NCBI RefSeq assembly: GCF_000718775.1
Contig: NZ_JOCB01000015.1
Coordinates: 1-64,000, forward strand
Direction: 5' to 3'
Source of the DNA: Streptomyces sp. NRRL S-31
GTDB lineage: Bacteria; Actinomycetota; Actinomycetes; Streptomycetales; Streptomycetaceae
DNA: 64,000 bases
Positions 45,105-54,093 of this stretch are shown here, one piece after another (the first letter of the stretch is position 1; the number at the start of each line of letters is the position of its first letter). Below the pieces are notes generated by a model, which saw nothing but the letters and a program-made list of their open reading frames with translations, did no database searches and was not told where the DNA came from. The translations under genes were made by a program, and so were the position numbers.

Positions 45105-46064
45105 TCAGGGCAGCCGCCGTACGGGGGAGCCCGCCAGGTAGGCCCGGATGTTCTCGACGGCCTGGCCGTAGTACGTCGTGTAGTTGGCGCGGGAGACGTA
45201 ACCGAGGTGGGGGGTGGCGAGGAGGCGGGGCGCGCTGCGCAGGGGATGCCCGGCGGGCAGCGGCTCGACGTCGAAGACATCGACGCCGGCACCGGCGATC
45301 CGGCCCTCGTGCAGCGCGGCGAGCAGCGCGTCCTGGTCGACGATGGCCGCACGGGAGGTGTTCACCAGGTAGGCGGTCGGCTTCATCAGGGCGAGTTCGG
45401 CGGCGCCGACGAGGCCGCGGGTGCGGTCGCCGAGGGCCAGGTGGACGGAGACGAAGTCGCTGTCGGCGAGCAACTGTTCCTTGGACACGGCCAGTTCGAC
45501 GCCCACCTCCTCGGCACGTTCCCGGGTCAGGTGCTGACTCCACGCGCTCACCCGCATACCGAAGGCGAGCCCGACCCGGGCCACCCGGCTGCCGATCCGG
45601 CCGAGCCCGAGCAGCCCCAGCCGGCGGTCGTGCAGATCGGCACCGACGGTCGACTGCCAGGGGCCGTTCCCGCGCAGGGCGTTGTTCTCCCGGACGATCC
45701 CGCGGGCGAGACCGAGCAGCAGCGCCCAGGTCAGCTCGACCGGCGGGGTGCCCGAACTCGCCGTACCGCACACGGTGACACCGTGCGCCTGGGCGGCGGC
45801 GTAGTCGATGACGCCGTTGCGCATCCCGGAGGCGATGAGCAGTTTCAGCCGGGGGAGGCGGGCGATCAGGGAGCCCGGGAAGGGGACGCGCTCGCGCAGG
45901 GTGACGACGATGTCGTAGTCGGCGAGGGCCGTGGCGAGGGCGTCCTCACCGTCGAGGTGCTCGCGCAGCGCGACGACCTCCACCTGATCCCCGAGCACCG
46001 ACCAGTCGGCCGACTCGACCGCCACACTCTGGAAGTCGTCCAGCACCACACAACGAAGTCGCAC
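45105..46064 (-). CDS. D-2-hydroxyacid dehydrogenase family protein
   Basis: 319 residues from GTG 46064 (GGGAG upstream). NAD-binding LGLLGLGRIGSRVAR, and the catalytic set Arg in NTSRAAIVD, Glu in GVDVFDVEPL and His in ATPHLGYVS, show an active D-isomer-specific dehydrogenase. The substrate is not predictable (glycerate, lactate or a branched hydroxyacid). It is monocistronic and reads leftward. Confidence 0.88.
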   Translation of the reverse strand: MRLRCVVLDDFQSVAVESADWSVLGDQVEVVALREHLDGEDALATALADYDIVVTLRERVPFPGSLIARLPRLKLLIASGMRNGVIDYAAAQAHGVTVCGTASSGTPPVELTWALLLGLARGIVRENNALRGNGPWQSTVGADLHDRRLGLLGLGRIGSRVARVGLAFGMRVSAWSQHLTRERAEEVGVELAVSKEQLLADSDFVSVHLALGDRTRGLVGAAELALMKPTAYLVNTSRAAIVDQDALLAALHEGRIAGAGVDVFDVEPLPAGHPLRSAPRLLATPHLGYVSRANYTTYYGQAVENIRAYLAGSPVRRLP

Positions 46065-46438
46065 GTCATCTCCCTTCCCCGGGGCGACTCTAGCGATCAA
46101 CTGGAAAGCGCCGGAGGAGAGGCGGGCCGGGTGACGACTCACCCGGACGGCGAGGCGGCCGTCACCGCACTCACCGTCCGCGATCCCCTTTCCTCACCGT
46201 CCGCGATCCCCTCCCTCACCCTCCGCGCCAGTCACGACAGGCACCCCCGCCGCACGGCTCACTCCACGAGGAGGCCACGGGAACAACTCCCGATTTCCTG
46301 GGTGCACACAGCTGACCTGCGAGAACGCCCTGAAGGGCCGTGACCGGGCCGCGCTCTCCCCGCTCAGGCCGGATGCGTCACTGTGCGGCCGACCGCGTGT
46401 GACCCATCGTGAGAAGAAGCGACAGTCGAGGGGGCACC
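46065..46438. other. Intergenic region with 27-bp-spaced direct repeat
   Basis: No gene seen. It contains TCACCGTCCGCGATCCCCT twice (about 46168-46208) and a third degraded copy (TCACCCTCCGCG). This region separates the conserved melC-side genes from the patchy segment leading to tRNA-Arg. Confidence 0.5.
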
Positions 46439-46894
46439 GTGGAAGATTCGCGTCCGCAGCGGTCGGCGTTCACCGTCGAGGTCCAGCGGCGGGGTCAGGA
46501 GGACTGGTACGCGCAAGCCGTCACCCCGAGCTGGTTCTACGGGTTCCACGCGGCCGACGCGGCGGTGCAGGCGTTCGACCGCTACGTCACCCACTACAGG
46601 CAGAGCGTGGAGACACTGGTCGCCCCGGACGCGCACGCCCTGCGCATCCTGGTCCGGGTGCAGGGGGCCGGTGGCCGGCCCGCGGTCTTCTCCCTGCGGA
46701 GCGTCCTGGAACACAAGGTGCGCAGGGACACCGGCCGGCGCCGGGAGGCCCTCGCCCGGCTGGAGGAGGCGACCGAGGCGCTCCAGTCCTCGCTCCGCGA
46801 CGCGGCCACGGGCGGCGTCCGCCAGGCGGACCTGGCCCGTATCTCCGGCTGGAGCAGGGAGACGCTGCGCAAGCTGAACCGGGGCGAGAACTGA
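46439..46894 (+). CDS. Small protein with C-terminal HTH
   Basis: 151 residues from GTG 46439 (GAGGGGG upstream). The N-terminal half is beta-rich (AFTVEVQRRGQEDWYAQAVTP, ALRILVRVQGAGGRPAVF). The C-terminus is a helix-turn-helix: GVRQADLARISGWSRETLRKL. It looks like an accessory regulator with an N-terminal sensing or dimerising domain. No family is recognised with confidence. Confidence 0.65.
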   Translation: MEDSRPQRSAFTVEVQRRGQEDWYAQAVTPSWFYGFHAADAAVQAFDRYVTHYRQSVETLVAPDAHALRILVRVQGAGGRPAVFSLRSVLEHKVRRDTGRRREALARLEEATEALQSSLRDAATGGVRQADLARISGWSRETLRKLNRGEN

Positions 46895-46927
46895 CCCTCG
46901 GTCACATGAAGGCCACGAGCCACCCGA

Positions 46928-47419
46928 TCAACGTCCCTCGCGCTCGTAGCGTTCCACCCGACGCGCCAGCCTGGCCCGGTACCTCTCGGGTGAGTGGCGC
47001 GCCTGGGAGCGGCGGACCATGTCCTGCGCCGTGATGCTCTCCGCGTACTCCCGCAGGCCGGGTATCCGGAGCAGGACGGCACGCTGCGCCTCGGCTTCCC
47101 CGACGGTCCTCAGCGGGGTGCTGTCGTTGCGTTCGTGGTTGCAGCCCCAGTGCGTGAGGCGCACGTTGTCCCGCGTGTCGGTGCCGCCGGCCGCGACGGC
47201 CCGGACGTGGTCGATGCTCGGTGACCGGGGGTCCGGGTGCCGGTAGCCCTTGCTCACCGGGTCCTGGCACAGACCGCAGATCCAGCCGTCCCGCTCGCCG
47301 ATCCCGTCCACCGTGTAGCGCTCCCCGCCCCCGCCACCACGCATACGCTCACGGCGGCGCCGGTCCTGGGCCCGCCTGGCCGCACTGCGCCGCGACGCGG
47401 GCACGTCCGCCTCACTCAC
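46928..47419 (-). CDS. HNH endonuclease-like protein
   Basis: 163 residues from GTG 47419 (AGGAGG upstream). A basic N-terminus (RRSAARRAQDRRRRERMRG) precedes a zinc-type HNH: CGLCQDPV, then SIDHVRAVAAGGTDTRDNVRLTHWGCNHERND. The His of IDH and the NVRL/CNHERN part fit the beta-beta-alpha metal site. Such lone HNH genes are common in mobile or phage-derived DNA. It converges on the HTH gene with a 33-bp gap. Confidence 0.8.
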   Translation of the reverse strand: MSEADVPASRRSAARRAQDRRRRERMRGGGGGERYTVDGIGERDGWICGLCQDPVSKGYRHPDPRSPSIDHVRAVAAGGTDTRDNVRLTHWGCNHERNDSTPLRTVGEAEAQRAVLLRIPGLREYAESITAQDMVRRSQARHSPERYRARLARRVERYEREGR

Positions 47420-47510
47420 CGGTGCCTCCTGCTCCACACTGACGGGCGGGCCCACCGTAGCCCTGTGGGCACGGCTACGGCAGGAGAGGCGGGCGGCACC
47501 GGATCGGTGC

Positions 47511-47759
47511 CTACTCGTACACGGCCGCCGCTCGCAGAGCTCGGGCGAAGAACGCCCAGTCACCGCCGGGCGGCAACTCGCGACCGGTGTTGCCATACCA
47601 GCCGTCCGCGTCGTCGATCCAGGCGGCCAGGGCCTCCAGGAAGCTCGGAAGGTCCGCGGTCTCCCATGAGCTTCCTTCGTCCGCGTGGCTGCGGCGCAAG
47701 GAACGGACGAAGGCTGCCAGGTCTTCTCTGCTGCCGACGTGATCAGGAGAAGTTGTCAC
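47511..47759 (-). CDS. DUF7660-like small protein
   Basis: 82 residues from GTG 47759, or 92 from ATG 47789; neither has a strong ribosome site. SREDLAAFVRSLRRSHADEG, TADLPSFLEALAAWIDDADGWYGNTGR and WAFFARALRAAAVYE give an all-alpha, Trp-rich protein that I associate with DUF7660 (often linked to toxin-immunity contexts). Function unknown. Confidence 0.6.
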   Translation of the reverse strand: MTTSPDHVGSREDLAAFVRSLRRSHADEGSSWETADLPSFLEALAAWIDDADGWYGNTGRELPPGGDWAFFARALRAAAVYE

Positions 47760-47939
47760 ACCTGGCGACCCTACTTGGCACACCGGCATGAGCCGACCTG
47801 GTGCGTGACGAGCGCGGCCGGTTCACGCCCCCTGCCCCTCCGCACCGTGCTGTCCCCGAGCCTCCGCAACCGCCGCCCGGGCCGGGGCGATCCGGAACGT
47901 GGACTGACACGAACGACTTCTCTCGGACAAGGTCCGACG

Positions 47940-48566
47940 ATGGCGACGCCCGACGAGAACTCCATCCCAGACGCCCTGGCTGTACGGCACGATGGCTCCA
48001 TGGATCAAGGTGTGGCGGCTGTGGTAGCTGGACTCGCCGGAACCATGGGTGCCTTAGCCGGAGCCATGGCAGGGGTGCGTGGTGCACGACTGGGCGCCTT
48101 GAAGGCCGTCGAAGCCGCGCGTCTGCAAGTGGAGGACCAGGCTCAAGCCGAGCACAGGCATTGGGTGCGTGAGCAGCGTCGGCAGGCCTACACACGTACC
48201 AGTCACCTGTACGTCGAAGTACTACATAATCTCCGAGCTTGTGCAGATGCTCTCAGCCAGGGCCAACGGGATCTAGCCGCCGAACGGCAGGCACTCACCA
48301 ATCGCGCGGTGATCGATTTGCAGATCGCCGTCTTTGATCTCCGCCTCTGGGGGCCGCCAGAGATCGTGGCCGTTGCGAAGGACTTGCGACGCAGCGCCAA
48401 TCGGGCCTTTGACGTCCTGGTCCGCTGGCGGGACGCGGTGGCGTCGGACCAGGATTGCGAGCACCTCCTACGTGAGTACAACCAGGCTGTGGACGTGCTG
48501 GGCGATCCATACGCCGAATACATGAGGGTCGCGGCCGACACGCTCGGGGTCCCTTCGCCCACATGA
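47940..48566 (+). CDS. Hypothetical protein with glycine-rich N-terminal helix
   Basis: 208 residues from ATG 47940, or 188 from ATG 48000 (MDQGVAAVVAGLAG). The N-terminal helix is small-residue rich (VAAVVAGLAGTMGALAGAMAG), a membrane or GxxxG oligomerising segment. It is followed by long helical, coiled-coil-like sequence (EDQAQAEHRHWVREQRRQAY, LHNLRACADALSQGQRDLAA). Codon use is less GC-biased than neighbours, as in transferred DNA. Unrecognised. Confidence 0.6.
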   Translation: MATPDENSIPDALAVRHDGSMDQGVAAVVAGLAGTMGALAGAMAGVRGARLGALKAVEAARLQVEDQAQAEHRHWVREQRRQAYTRTSHLYVEVLHNLRACADALSQGQRDLAAERQALTNRAVIDLQIAVFDLRLWGPPEIVAVAKDLRRSANRAFDVLVRWRDAVASDQDCEHLLREYNQAVDVLGDPYAEYMRVAADTLGVPSPT

Positions 48567-48608
48567 ACACTCTCGGCGTCGTCACGCAGTCAGAGCCCCC
48601 CAGTCCGC

Positions 48609-48773
48609 TCACTTCTTGCGGCGCTTGCCCGCCCTCTTCGTCAGTTCGGCCTGGCCGCGCTTTGTCCAGTCACCTTGATGGAGGTAGCAACGCGACGTTC
48701 CCTTCATCGTCTTGTTGCGGCAGCTGCCGCGGTCCGTCGGCCAACCACACTTCCCCTGCTTCCACTCGCCCAC
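48609..48773 (-). CDS. Micro-protein with Cys/His cluster
   Basis: A 54-codon frame from GTG 48773 to TGA. It reads GEWKQGKCGWPTDRGSCRNK, TMKGTSRCYLHQGDWTKRGQ and ends in a lysine/arginine tail. Three cysteines and a histidine are spaced C-x7-C-x10-C-x2-H, suggesting a small zinc knuckle; the basic tail suits nucleic-acid binding. Low-GC codons (AAG, ACG, TGT) and the amino-acid pattern look coding. I recall similar CGWPT...C segments in streptomycete hypotheticals. A GGAGG-like ribosome site is present but poorly spaced. Confidence 0.45.
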   Translation of the reverse strand: MGEWKQGKCGWPTDRGSCRNKTMKGTSRCYLHQGDWTKRGQAELTKRAGKRRKK

Positions 48774-49182
48774 GGCTCCTGCCCCTCCCCTTGGTCCGTC
48801 TTCGGCCTGGGCGTCCAGCCTGGGGCACCTTGCTTACACAGGGCAGGGCGCATAGCCGACGGCATCGGGCGAGCCGGTGCACGCGGGTCAGTACATGGGC
48901 TGCCCGATGGCCGCTGAAGTTTCCGTGAACGTGATCCACGGCGAGGAGCCGTTCGCCTGGGACGAGGATTAGGGGTAGGGGCCTCCGATGTACCTGCGAC
49001 CTCGCAGTCTGCGTGCTGACCTGCTTGAGCGGCCGGGTGCGGCTTCGATGAAGCGGATACTCTCACCGTGATTCCGGGTGGCTCGCCATCTTCCGTGATC
49101 TGCTCTTCCAGGGTGAGTCCGGCGGCATCCTCGCCGGCTCGGTCATCCGCCGGCGTGGCGCGGCGCGGGTGAAAGGGGCTGA
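48774..49182. other. Degenerate DNA, no supported gene
   Basis: Mixed composition and no intact frame. A minus-strand stretch near 49050-49150 reads plausibly (EDAAGLTLEEQITEDGEPPG) and a 31-codon plus-strand frame ends at 48972, but neither has a convincing start. This is probably eroded element DNA. Confidence 0.4.
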
Positions 49183-49455
49183 ACGACGGCACCCCGCCCG
49201 CCCCAGGTGGCCGAGTGGGCCGGAAGCAGCGTCGTCGTGCTCCTGATGATCTACGCCCGGTGCGTCGACGGACAGCTGCCGGAACTCAAGCGGCGACTGG
49301 AGGCCACGGGGAACCTCCCGGAGGCGGAGGCGGAGGCGGAGGCGGAGGTGCCGGGCGCGGGCCGATCTTCCACCGGTCGAGAACGTCGGCACGCGTTCGA
49401 CACGGCCACCCGCGAGAACCCGGTGAGGGCCGGCCGGCCCTGGAAGCCCCCTTGA
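49183..49455 (+). pseudogene. C-terminal remnant of tyrosine recombinase (integrase)
   Basis: About 90 codons opening after an in-frame TGA. PPQVAEWAGSSVVVLLMIYARCVDG followed by a KRRLEA helix matches the end of actinobacterial phage/AICE integrases (usually VAEWAGHSVEVLLRVYAKCLDG); the Tyr of IYARC is the catalytic tyrosine and the expected His is replaced by Ser. The catalytic Arg/His boxes upstream are gone. It reads toward tRNA-Arg, whose 3' end is about 90 bp away, the usual place for such an integrase. Clearly a scar of an integrated element. Confidence 0.72.
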
Positions 49456-49542
49456 TCACCAAAGGGGCTTCCGGGGCTTCGTCGCATCGGCCGGCACCGG
49501 CTCTGACCAGCGAAAAGCCCTCCCGAAGGGGAGGGCGGATAC

Positions 49543-49618
49543 TGGCGCCCCCGGCAGGACTCGAACCTGCGGCCAAGCGCTTAGAAGGCGCCTGCTCTAT
49601 CCACTGAGCTACGGGGGC
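49543..49618 (-). tRNA. tRNA-Arg (anticodon TCT)
   Basis: Complete cloverleaf on the minus strand. Acceptor GCCCCCG pairs with CGGGGGC; D-arm GCTCAGTGGATAGAGC; anticodon loop CT-TCT-AA (anticodon at 49583-49585); T-arm GCAGG-TTCGAGT-CCTGC; discriminator G and encoded CCA at 49543-49545. It reads AGA codons, rare in this genome. Genes of this kind are frequent attachment sites for integrative elements, and an integrase remnant lies next to its 3' end. Confidence 0.97.
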
Positions 49619-49938
49619 CGGGTGGGTGGCTCCGTGCCTGGTGCCCTGGTGGGGGCGGATCCGTGACGTTGCCGGGGACAAGGATAGGGCTCCCGGTTCC
49701 TTGACCCTGTCGCTTCGCCTCCGTGGCTCAATGTGGAGGTTCGGTGAAGCGATCCTGATAATCGCAGGCGGGTACGAATCGTGCATCGCTTTTGCCTCCT
49801 GGCGCACCGGGTGTTGTGCACTCGTTATGCCTGACCAGTGCCGGTGCCCCAGTCATCCCTTCCGCCCTTTTCGTCCCGTCGGCGCGCAGACATGTCCATA
49901 TGCTTCAGAATTCCCCTAAAATTGGGCATTCTTCACAT
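49619..49938. other. Intergenic region between tRNA-Arg and GTPase gene
   Basis: About 320 bp with GC clearly below average (for example 49890-49940). It should carry the tRNA promoter (minus) and the GTPase promoter (plus). In-frame ATG codons upstream of the GTPase use AT-rich codons unlike the gene body, so I treat them as untranslated. Confidence 0.5.
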
Positions 49939-51546
49939 GTGGTGACCTTGGACGTACGGCCTCAGCTGCTCGACACTCTCTCCGCACTGCGCGACCGTGT
50001 CGCCGCCGCACGCTTTCCGCTGCCCCTGGCCGGGGCCCCACGCGCGCGTGCCAACCGCGACGAACTCCTCGCGCAGCTCGACGACTATCTCGTACCCCGG
50101 TTGCGACACCCCGAGGCGCCGCTGCTGGCCGTCGTCGGCGGCTCCACCGGCGCGGGCAAGTCGACGCTGGTCAACTCGCTCGTCGGCCGGCGGGTGAGCG
50201 AGGCGGGAGTGCTCCGGCCGACCACCCGGACACCGGTCCTCGTCTGCCATCCGGAGGATCATCACTGGTTCAGCGGCATGCGCGTGCTCCCCGACCTGAA
50301 CCGCGTGTGGACGCCCCACCGGGATCCCGCCGACGAGTTCCTCGCCCCCGATGACGAGCACGCGCGCGTGCTGCGCGTCGAGACGGCCGACACCCTCCCG
50401 CGCGGGCTCGCCCTCCTCGACGCCCCCGACGTCGACTCCCTGGTCGCGGACAACCGCGTCCTCGCCGCGGAACTGATCTGCGCCGCCGACGTATGGATCA
50501 TGGTCACCACGGCCGCCCGTTACGCCGACGCCGTGCCCTGGCACCTGCTGCGCACCGCCAAGGAGTACGACGCGACCCTCGTCACCGTCCTGGACCGGGT
50601 GCCCCACCAGGTCGTCTCCGAGGTCTCCCGGCAGTACGGCGCCCTGCTCACCAAGGCGGGGCTCGGTGACGTACCCCGGTTCACCGTGCCCGAGCTGCCG
50701 GAGTCCGCCTGGGGTGCCGGTCTGCTGCCCGCCACCGCCGTCGCGTCCCTGAGGGGCTGGCTGATCCACCATGCCCAGGACCCCGCCGCCCGGCAGCACG
50801 TCATGGCACGTACGGCGCACGGCCTGCTCGACTCGCTGAAGCCCCGCATGTCCGAGCTGGCCGGTGCCGCCGCCGCCCAGTACGCGGCGGCCCTCCGGCT
50901 CACCTCCGCCGTGGAAGCCGCCTACGACAGTGAGCACGCGCGCGTACGCAGCCGCCTCCAGTCGGGTGCCGTGCTCGCCGGGGACGCCCTCAAACGCTGG
51001 CGCGCGTTCCCGCTGGACTGCACCGCCGGGGAACTCCTCGACGCCCTCGTGGAGAGCCTGGCCGCCCTGCTGCTGTGCGCCGTCACCGCCGCCGACGAGC
51101 GCGTCGACGACGCCTGGCGGCGCGAGCCCGCCGCAGGCGCCCCGGAGCTGGCCCGCCGTGACACCTCCCTGGAGAGCGCCGAGCACCGCATCGGGCTCGC
51201 GGCCCGTCGCTGGCGCCGCGAGCTGGAGGAGTACGCCGAGGAGGAGGTACGGATCCTGGAACGCACCGGCGCACCCGATCCGGAGGTGGTCGCCGCCCTG
51301 GTCGCCACGGCGGTGCTGGGCGGGCGCCGGGCGCGCACCGCCGGTGAGGGGCTCGCCGAGCGGCTCGGCGCGCACGGCGTGCTGCGGCTGCGCGACCGGG
51401 CCGGACGACTGCTCGCCGAACACGTGGACCGCGTCGTGCAGGCCGAACGCGAGCGGCGCCTCGCCCCGCTCGACGCCCTGGACGTCCACCCGGAGCCCCA
51501 GGCCGAACTCATCGCCGCGCTGTCCGTACTACAGAAAGAGAGGTGA
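49939..51546 (+). CDS. Dynamin/YfjP-like GTPase, first of pair
   Basis: 535 residues from GTG 49939 ([19 protein letters not shown]); GTG 49942 is equally possible. G1 P-loop [10 protein letters not shown] at 67-76, switch threonines in [13 protein letters not shown] [12 protein letters not shown]3 as LLDAPDVDS, and G4-like VTVLDRVP. After the G domain are long helices (about 290-520) without membrane segments. I recall this pair ahead of ssbB in streptomycetes. Family members act in membrane remodelling or septation, as DynA/DynB do, but these are distinct proteins and the role is unproven. Two bases separate its stop from the next gene's ribosome region. Confidence 0.85.
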   Translation: MVTLDVRPQLLDTLSALRDRVAAARFPLPLAGAPRARANRDELLAQLDDYLVPRLRHPEAPLLAVVGGSTGAGKSTLVNSLVGRRVSEAGVLRPTTRTPVLVCHPEDHHWFSGMRVLPDLNRVWTPHRDPADEFLAPDDEHARVLRVETADTLPRGLALLDAPDVDSLVADNRVLAAELICAADVWIMVTTAARYADAVPWHLLRTAKEYDATLVTVLDRVPHQVVSEVSRQYGALLTKAGLGDVPRFTVPELPESAWGAGLLPATAVASLRGWLIHHAQDPAARQHVMARTAHGLLDSLKPRMSELAGAAAAQYAAALRLTSAVEAAYDSEHARVRSRLQSGAVLAGDALKRWRAFPLDCTAGELLDALVESLAALLLCAVTAADERVDDAWRREPAAGAPELARRDTSLESAEHRIGLAARRWRRELEEYAEEEVRILERTGAPDPEVVAALVATAVLGGRRARTAGEGLAERLGAHGVLRLRDRAGRLLAEHVDRVVQAERERRLAPLDALDVHPEPQAELIAALSVLQKER

Positions 51547-51549
51547 CCG

Positions 51550-54093
51550 GTGACCGCCGTCACTGACCAGGACCACACGGAGCACACCGACCACATGAGG
51601 CGCACCGACAGCGGCAGCGGCGACACCGGGTCCATGGCGCACAGAGGGCACACCGGTCCGGGAGGCACGGACGGCGCCGAGCGCGTCGACGGTTCCGCGC
51701 ACGTCAGCCTGAGCCGGGTGAAGGAGGAGGCCGGCGACGGCGGCCCCGGCCGCTCCGACAGCCAGGGCCAGGACCAGGAGGGTGAGTCCCAGGGCGGGGG
51801 ACGTCAGAGCGGGGCTGACGGGGTGGACGCGGCCGGGGACGGGGCTGCGAAGAGCGGTGAGGGAGACCGAGGCCGAGAGGGAGAGGGAGACCACATCAGT
51901 GTCCTGCACGCGCGCGTGCAGGACGCCGGCCGGGACCAGACGGGGGGCGGGCATGCCGACCGCGATCGCGATGTCGTGCGTGAGCGTGACGTCGTACGGG
52001 ACCGTGACGTCGTACGGGACCGTGACGTCGTAGCGGACCGTGACGTCGTAAGGGAGCGTCCCGCGCGTGGGCGCGGTGCCGAGGAAGGCGTTTCGGTACC
52101 CCGGCCGCACCCCCTCCCCGCGAAGTCCCTCCCCCCGAAGTCCCGCCCCGCTCCCGGTGCCACAGCCGCCAGGACGGCCACCGCCCCTGTCACCGGCACC
52201 ACCGCCGTCACTGGCACCACCGCCGTCACTGGCACCACACCCGTCACCCGCACCACCCCCGTCACCGGCACGGCCCCTGCCGCCACCGCCTCCGGCTCCG
52301 CGACCGGCCCCGCCGAGACGGCCGCCGCACCCCGAGCGACCGGCACCGGAAAGGACGCCGACGCCGGGTCCTCGGAGACCTGGGACGACGGACTCATCGC
52401 GCGGCGCGTCACCGAGGCCACCGCCGCCGCCCTCGCCGCCGAACGCGCCTCCGCAGGGGAGCCCGCACACCGCGGGCCGGGAGGCCATGTCCCGGCGCCG
52501 CTGGCGTACGACGGCCCGCTGCGCTCCCGGCTGGACGCCCTGCGCGAGCTCGTCGGCCTCTCCCGGGCCCGGCTGGACAGCCACACGCTCGCCGAGGCGG
52601 GCCGTGTCCTGGACGAGGCCGCCGCCCGCCGCAAGCTCTCCGGCCGGCACACCGTCGTCGCCCTGGCCGGTGCGACCGGCAGCGGAAAGTCCCAGCTGTT
52701 CAACGCGCTCGCCGGAGTGGCCATCTCGGAGACCGGCGTACGCCGCCCGACCACGGCCGCGCCCATCGCGTGCAGCTGGAGCGACGGCGGGGCGGCCCTC
52801 ATCGACCGGCTGGGCATCCCGGGCCGACTGCGCCGCCGCCCGATGCACAGCCCGGACAACGAGGGACAGTTGCGCGGGCTGGTCCTGGTCGATCTGCCCG
52901 ATCACGACTCCGCCGCCGTACAGCACCGCGAACAGGTCGACCGCATCCTGAAGCTGGTCGACGCGGTCATCTGGGTGGTCGACCCCGAGAAGTACGCCGA
53001 CGTCATGCTGCACGAGCGCTATCTGCGGCCGATGGCCGGCCATGCGGAGATCATGTTCATCGTCCTCAACCAGGTCGACCGGCTGCCCGGGGACGCCGCC
53101 GACCAGGTCCTGGACGACCTGCGACGACTGCTGGACGAGGACGGCATCGCGCTCGGCGAACACGGGGAACCGGGCGCCACCGTGCTCGCGCTGTCCGCGC
53201 TCACCGGCGACGGCGTCGCCGAACTGCGGGAGTCGCTCGGCGAGTTCGTGGCCGAGCGCGGCGCGGCCTCCCGCCGCGTGTCGGCCGACGTGGACGCCGC
53301 GGCGGCCGAACTGCGGCCCGTGTACGCCACCGGGCGGCGGGCCGGCCTCAGCGAGGAGGCGCGCGAGGAGTTCGCCGCCCGGCTCGCGGACGCGGTGGGC
53401 GCCACCGCGGCGGGCGAGGCCGCCGAGCGCGCCTGGCTGCGCAACGCCAACCGGGCCTGCGGTACGCCTTGGCTGCGGCTGTGGCGCTGGTACCAGGGTC
53501 GTGGCGAGTCCACTACCGGCCGCATCCCGGTACGGACCCAGGCGGACGAGGAGGCCACGGCCCGCCAGCGGGTGGAACAGGCCGTGCGGACGGTCTCCGA
53601 CCGGGCGTCGGCCGGGCTGCCCGCGCCGTGGGCGCAGGCGGTGCGCGAGGCGGCCGTACGCGGCTCCCAGGGATTGTCCGAGGCGCTGGACGACCTGGCG
53701 GCCCGGGCCGGGCTGCCGCCGGGCCGCCCGCCGCGGCCGGGCTGGTGGCCGGTGGCGGTGCTGGTGCAGGCGGCGATGACCCTGTTGCAGATCGTGGGCG
53801 GCGGCTGGCTGGCGGGGCAGATCGCCGGGGTCATGGCGCCCAATCTGGGGGTTCCGGTGCTTCTGATGGTGTGCGGCATCGTCGGTGGGCCGCTGGTGGA
53901 GTGGGGCTGCCGGATGGCGGCCCGGGGGCCCGCACGGCGCTACGGCCAGGAGGCGGAACGGCGGCTGCGGGAGGCGGCGGCGAGCTGCGGCCGGGCACGC
54001 GTGCTCGACCCGGTGGCGGCGGAGCTGCTGCGGTACCGGGAGGTCCGGGAGCAGTACGGGAGGGTCGTACGGGCCCGGGCCGCGGTGGTGTGA
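51550..54093 (+). CDS. Dynamin/YfjP-like GTPase with disordered N-terminus and membrane hairpin, second of pair
   Basis: 847 residues from GTG 51550. Residues 1-280 are low complexity: Asp/His/Gly-rich, then R-D-V-V repeats (about 140-168), then T-T-x-V-T-G repeats (about 213-245). The GTPase domain follows: P-loop GATGSGKS at 374-381, RRPTTAAPI, LVDLPDHDS, LNQVDRLPG. A helical stalk leads to two membrane helices near 738-785 (WWPVAVLVQAAMTLLQIVGGG, GVPVLLMVCGIVGGPLVEW), so it is probably the membrane anchor of the pair. The N-terminal extension is unusually long and repeat-built. Confidence 0.85.
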   Translation: MTAVTDQDHTEHTDHMRRTDSGSGDTGSMAHRGHTGPGGTDGAERVDGSAHVSLSRVKEEAGDGGPGRSDSQGQDQEGESQGGGRQSGADGVDAAGDGAAKSGEGDRGREGEGDHISVLHARVQDAGRDQTGGGHADRDRDVVRERDVVRDRDVVRDRDVVADRDVVRERPARGRGAEEGVSVPRPHPLPAKSLPPKSRPAPGATAARTATAPVTGTTAVTGTTAVTGTTPVTRTTPVTGTAPAATASGSATGPAETAAAPRATGTGKDADAGSSETWDDGLIARRVTEATAAALAAERASAGEPAHRGPGGHVPAPLAYDGPLRSRLDALRELVGLSRARLDSHTLAEAGRVLDEAAARRKLSGRHTVVALAGATGSGKSQLFNALAGVAISETGVRRPTTAAPIACSWSDGGAALIDRLGIPGRLRRRPMHSPDNEGQLRGLVLVDLPDHDSAAVQHREQVDRILKLVDAVIWVVDPEKYADVMLHERYLRPMAGHAEIMFIVLNQVDRLPGDAADQVLDDLRRLLDEDGIALGEHGEPGATVLALSALTGDGVAELRESLGEFVAERGAASRRVSADVDAAAAELRPVYATGRRAGLSEEAREEFAARLADAVGATAAGEAAERAWLRNANRACGTPWLRLWRWYQGRGESTTGRIPVRTQADEEATARQRVEQAVRTVSDRASAGLPAPWAQAVREAAVRGSQGLSEALDDLAARAGLPPGRPPRPGWWPVAVLVQAAMTLLQIVGGGWLAGQIAGVMAPNLGVPVLLMVCGIVGGPLVEWGCRMAARGPARRYGQEAERRLREAAASCGRARVLDPVAAELLRYREVREQYGRVVRARAAVV
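51955..52280 (+). repeat. Two coding micro-repeat tracts in the second GTPase
   Basis: Tract one, about 51963-52055: units of GTGACGTCGTACGGGACC type (18 bp) encoding R-D-R-D-V-V. Tract two, about 52192-52275: units of ACCACCGCCGTCACTGGC type (18 bp) encoding T-T-A-V-T-G. Both are in frame and nearly identical at DNA level. Confidence 0.85.

Noticed and set aside
48877..48972. 31-codon plus-strand frame ending MAAEVSVNVIHGEEPFAWDED
   Set aside because: Composition is plausible, but there is no ribosome site, no recognisable family and it lies in decayed DNA; kept out of the CDS list.
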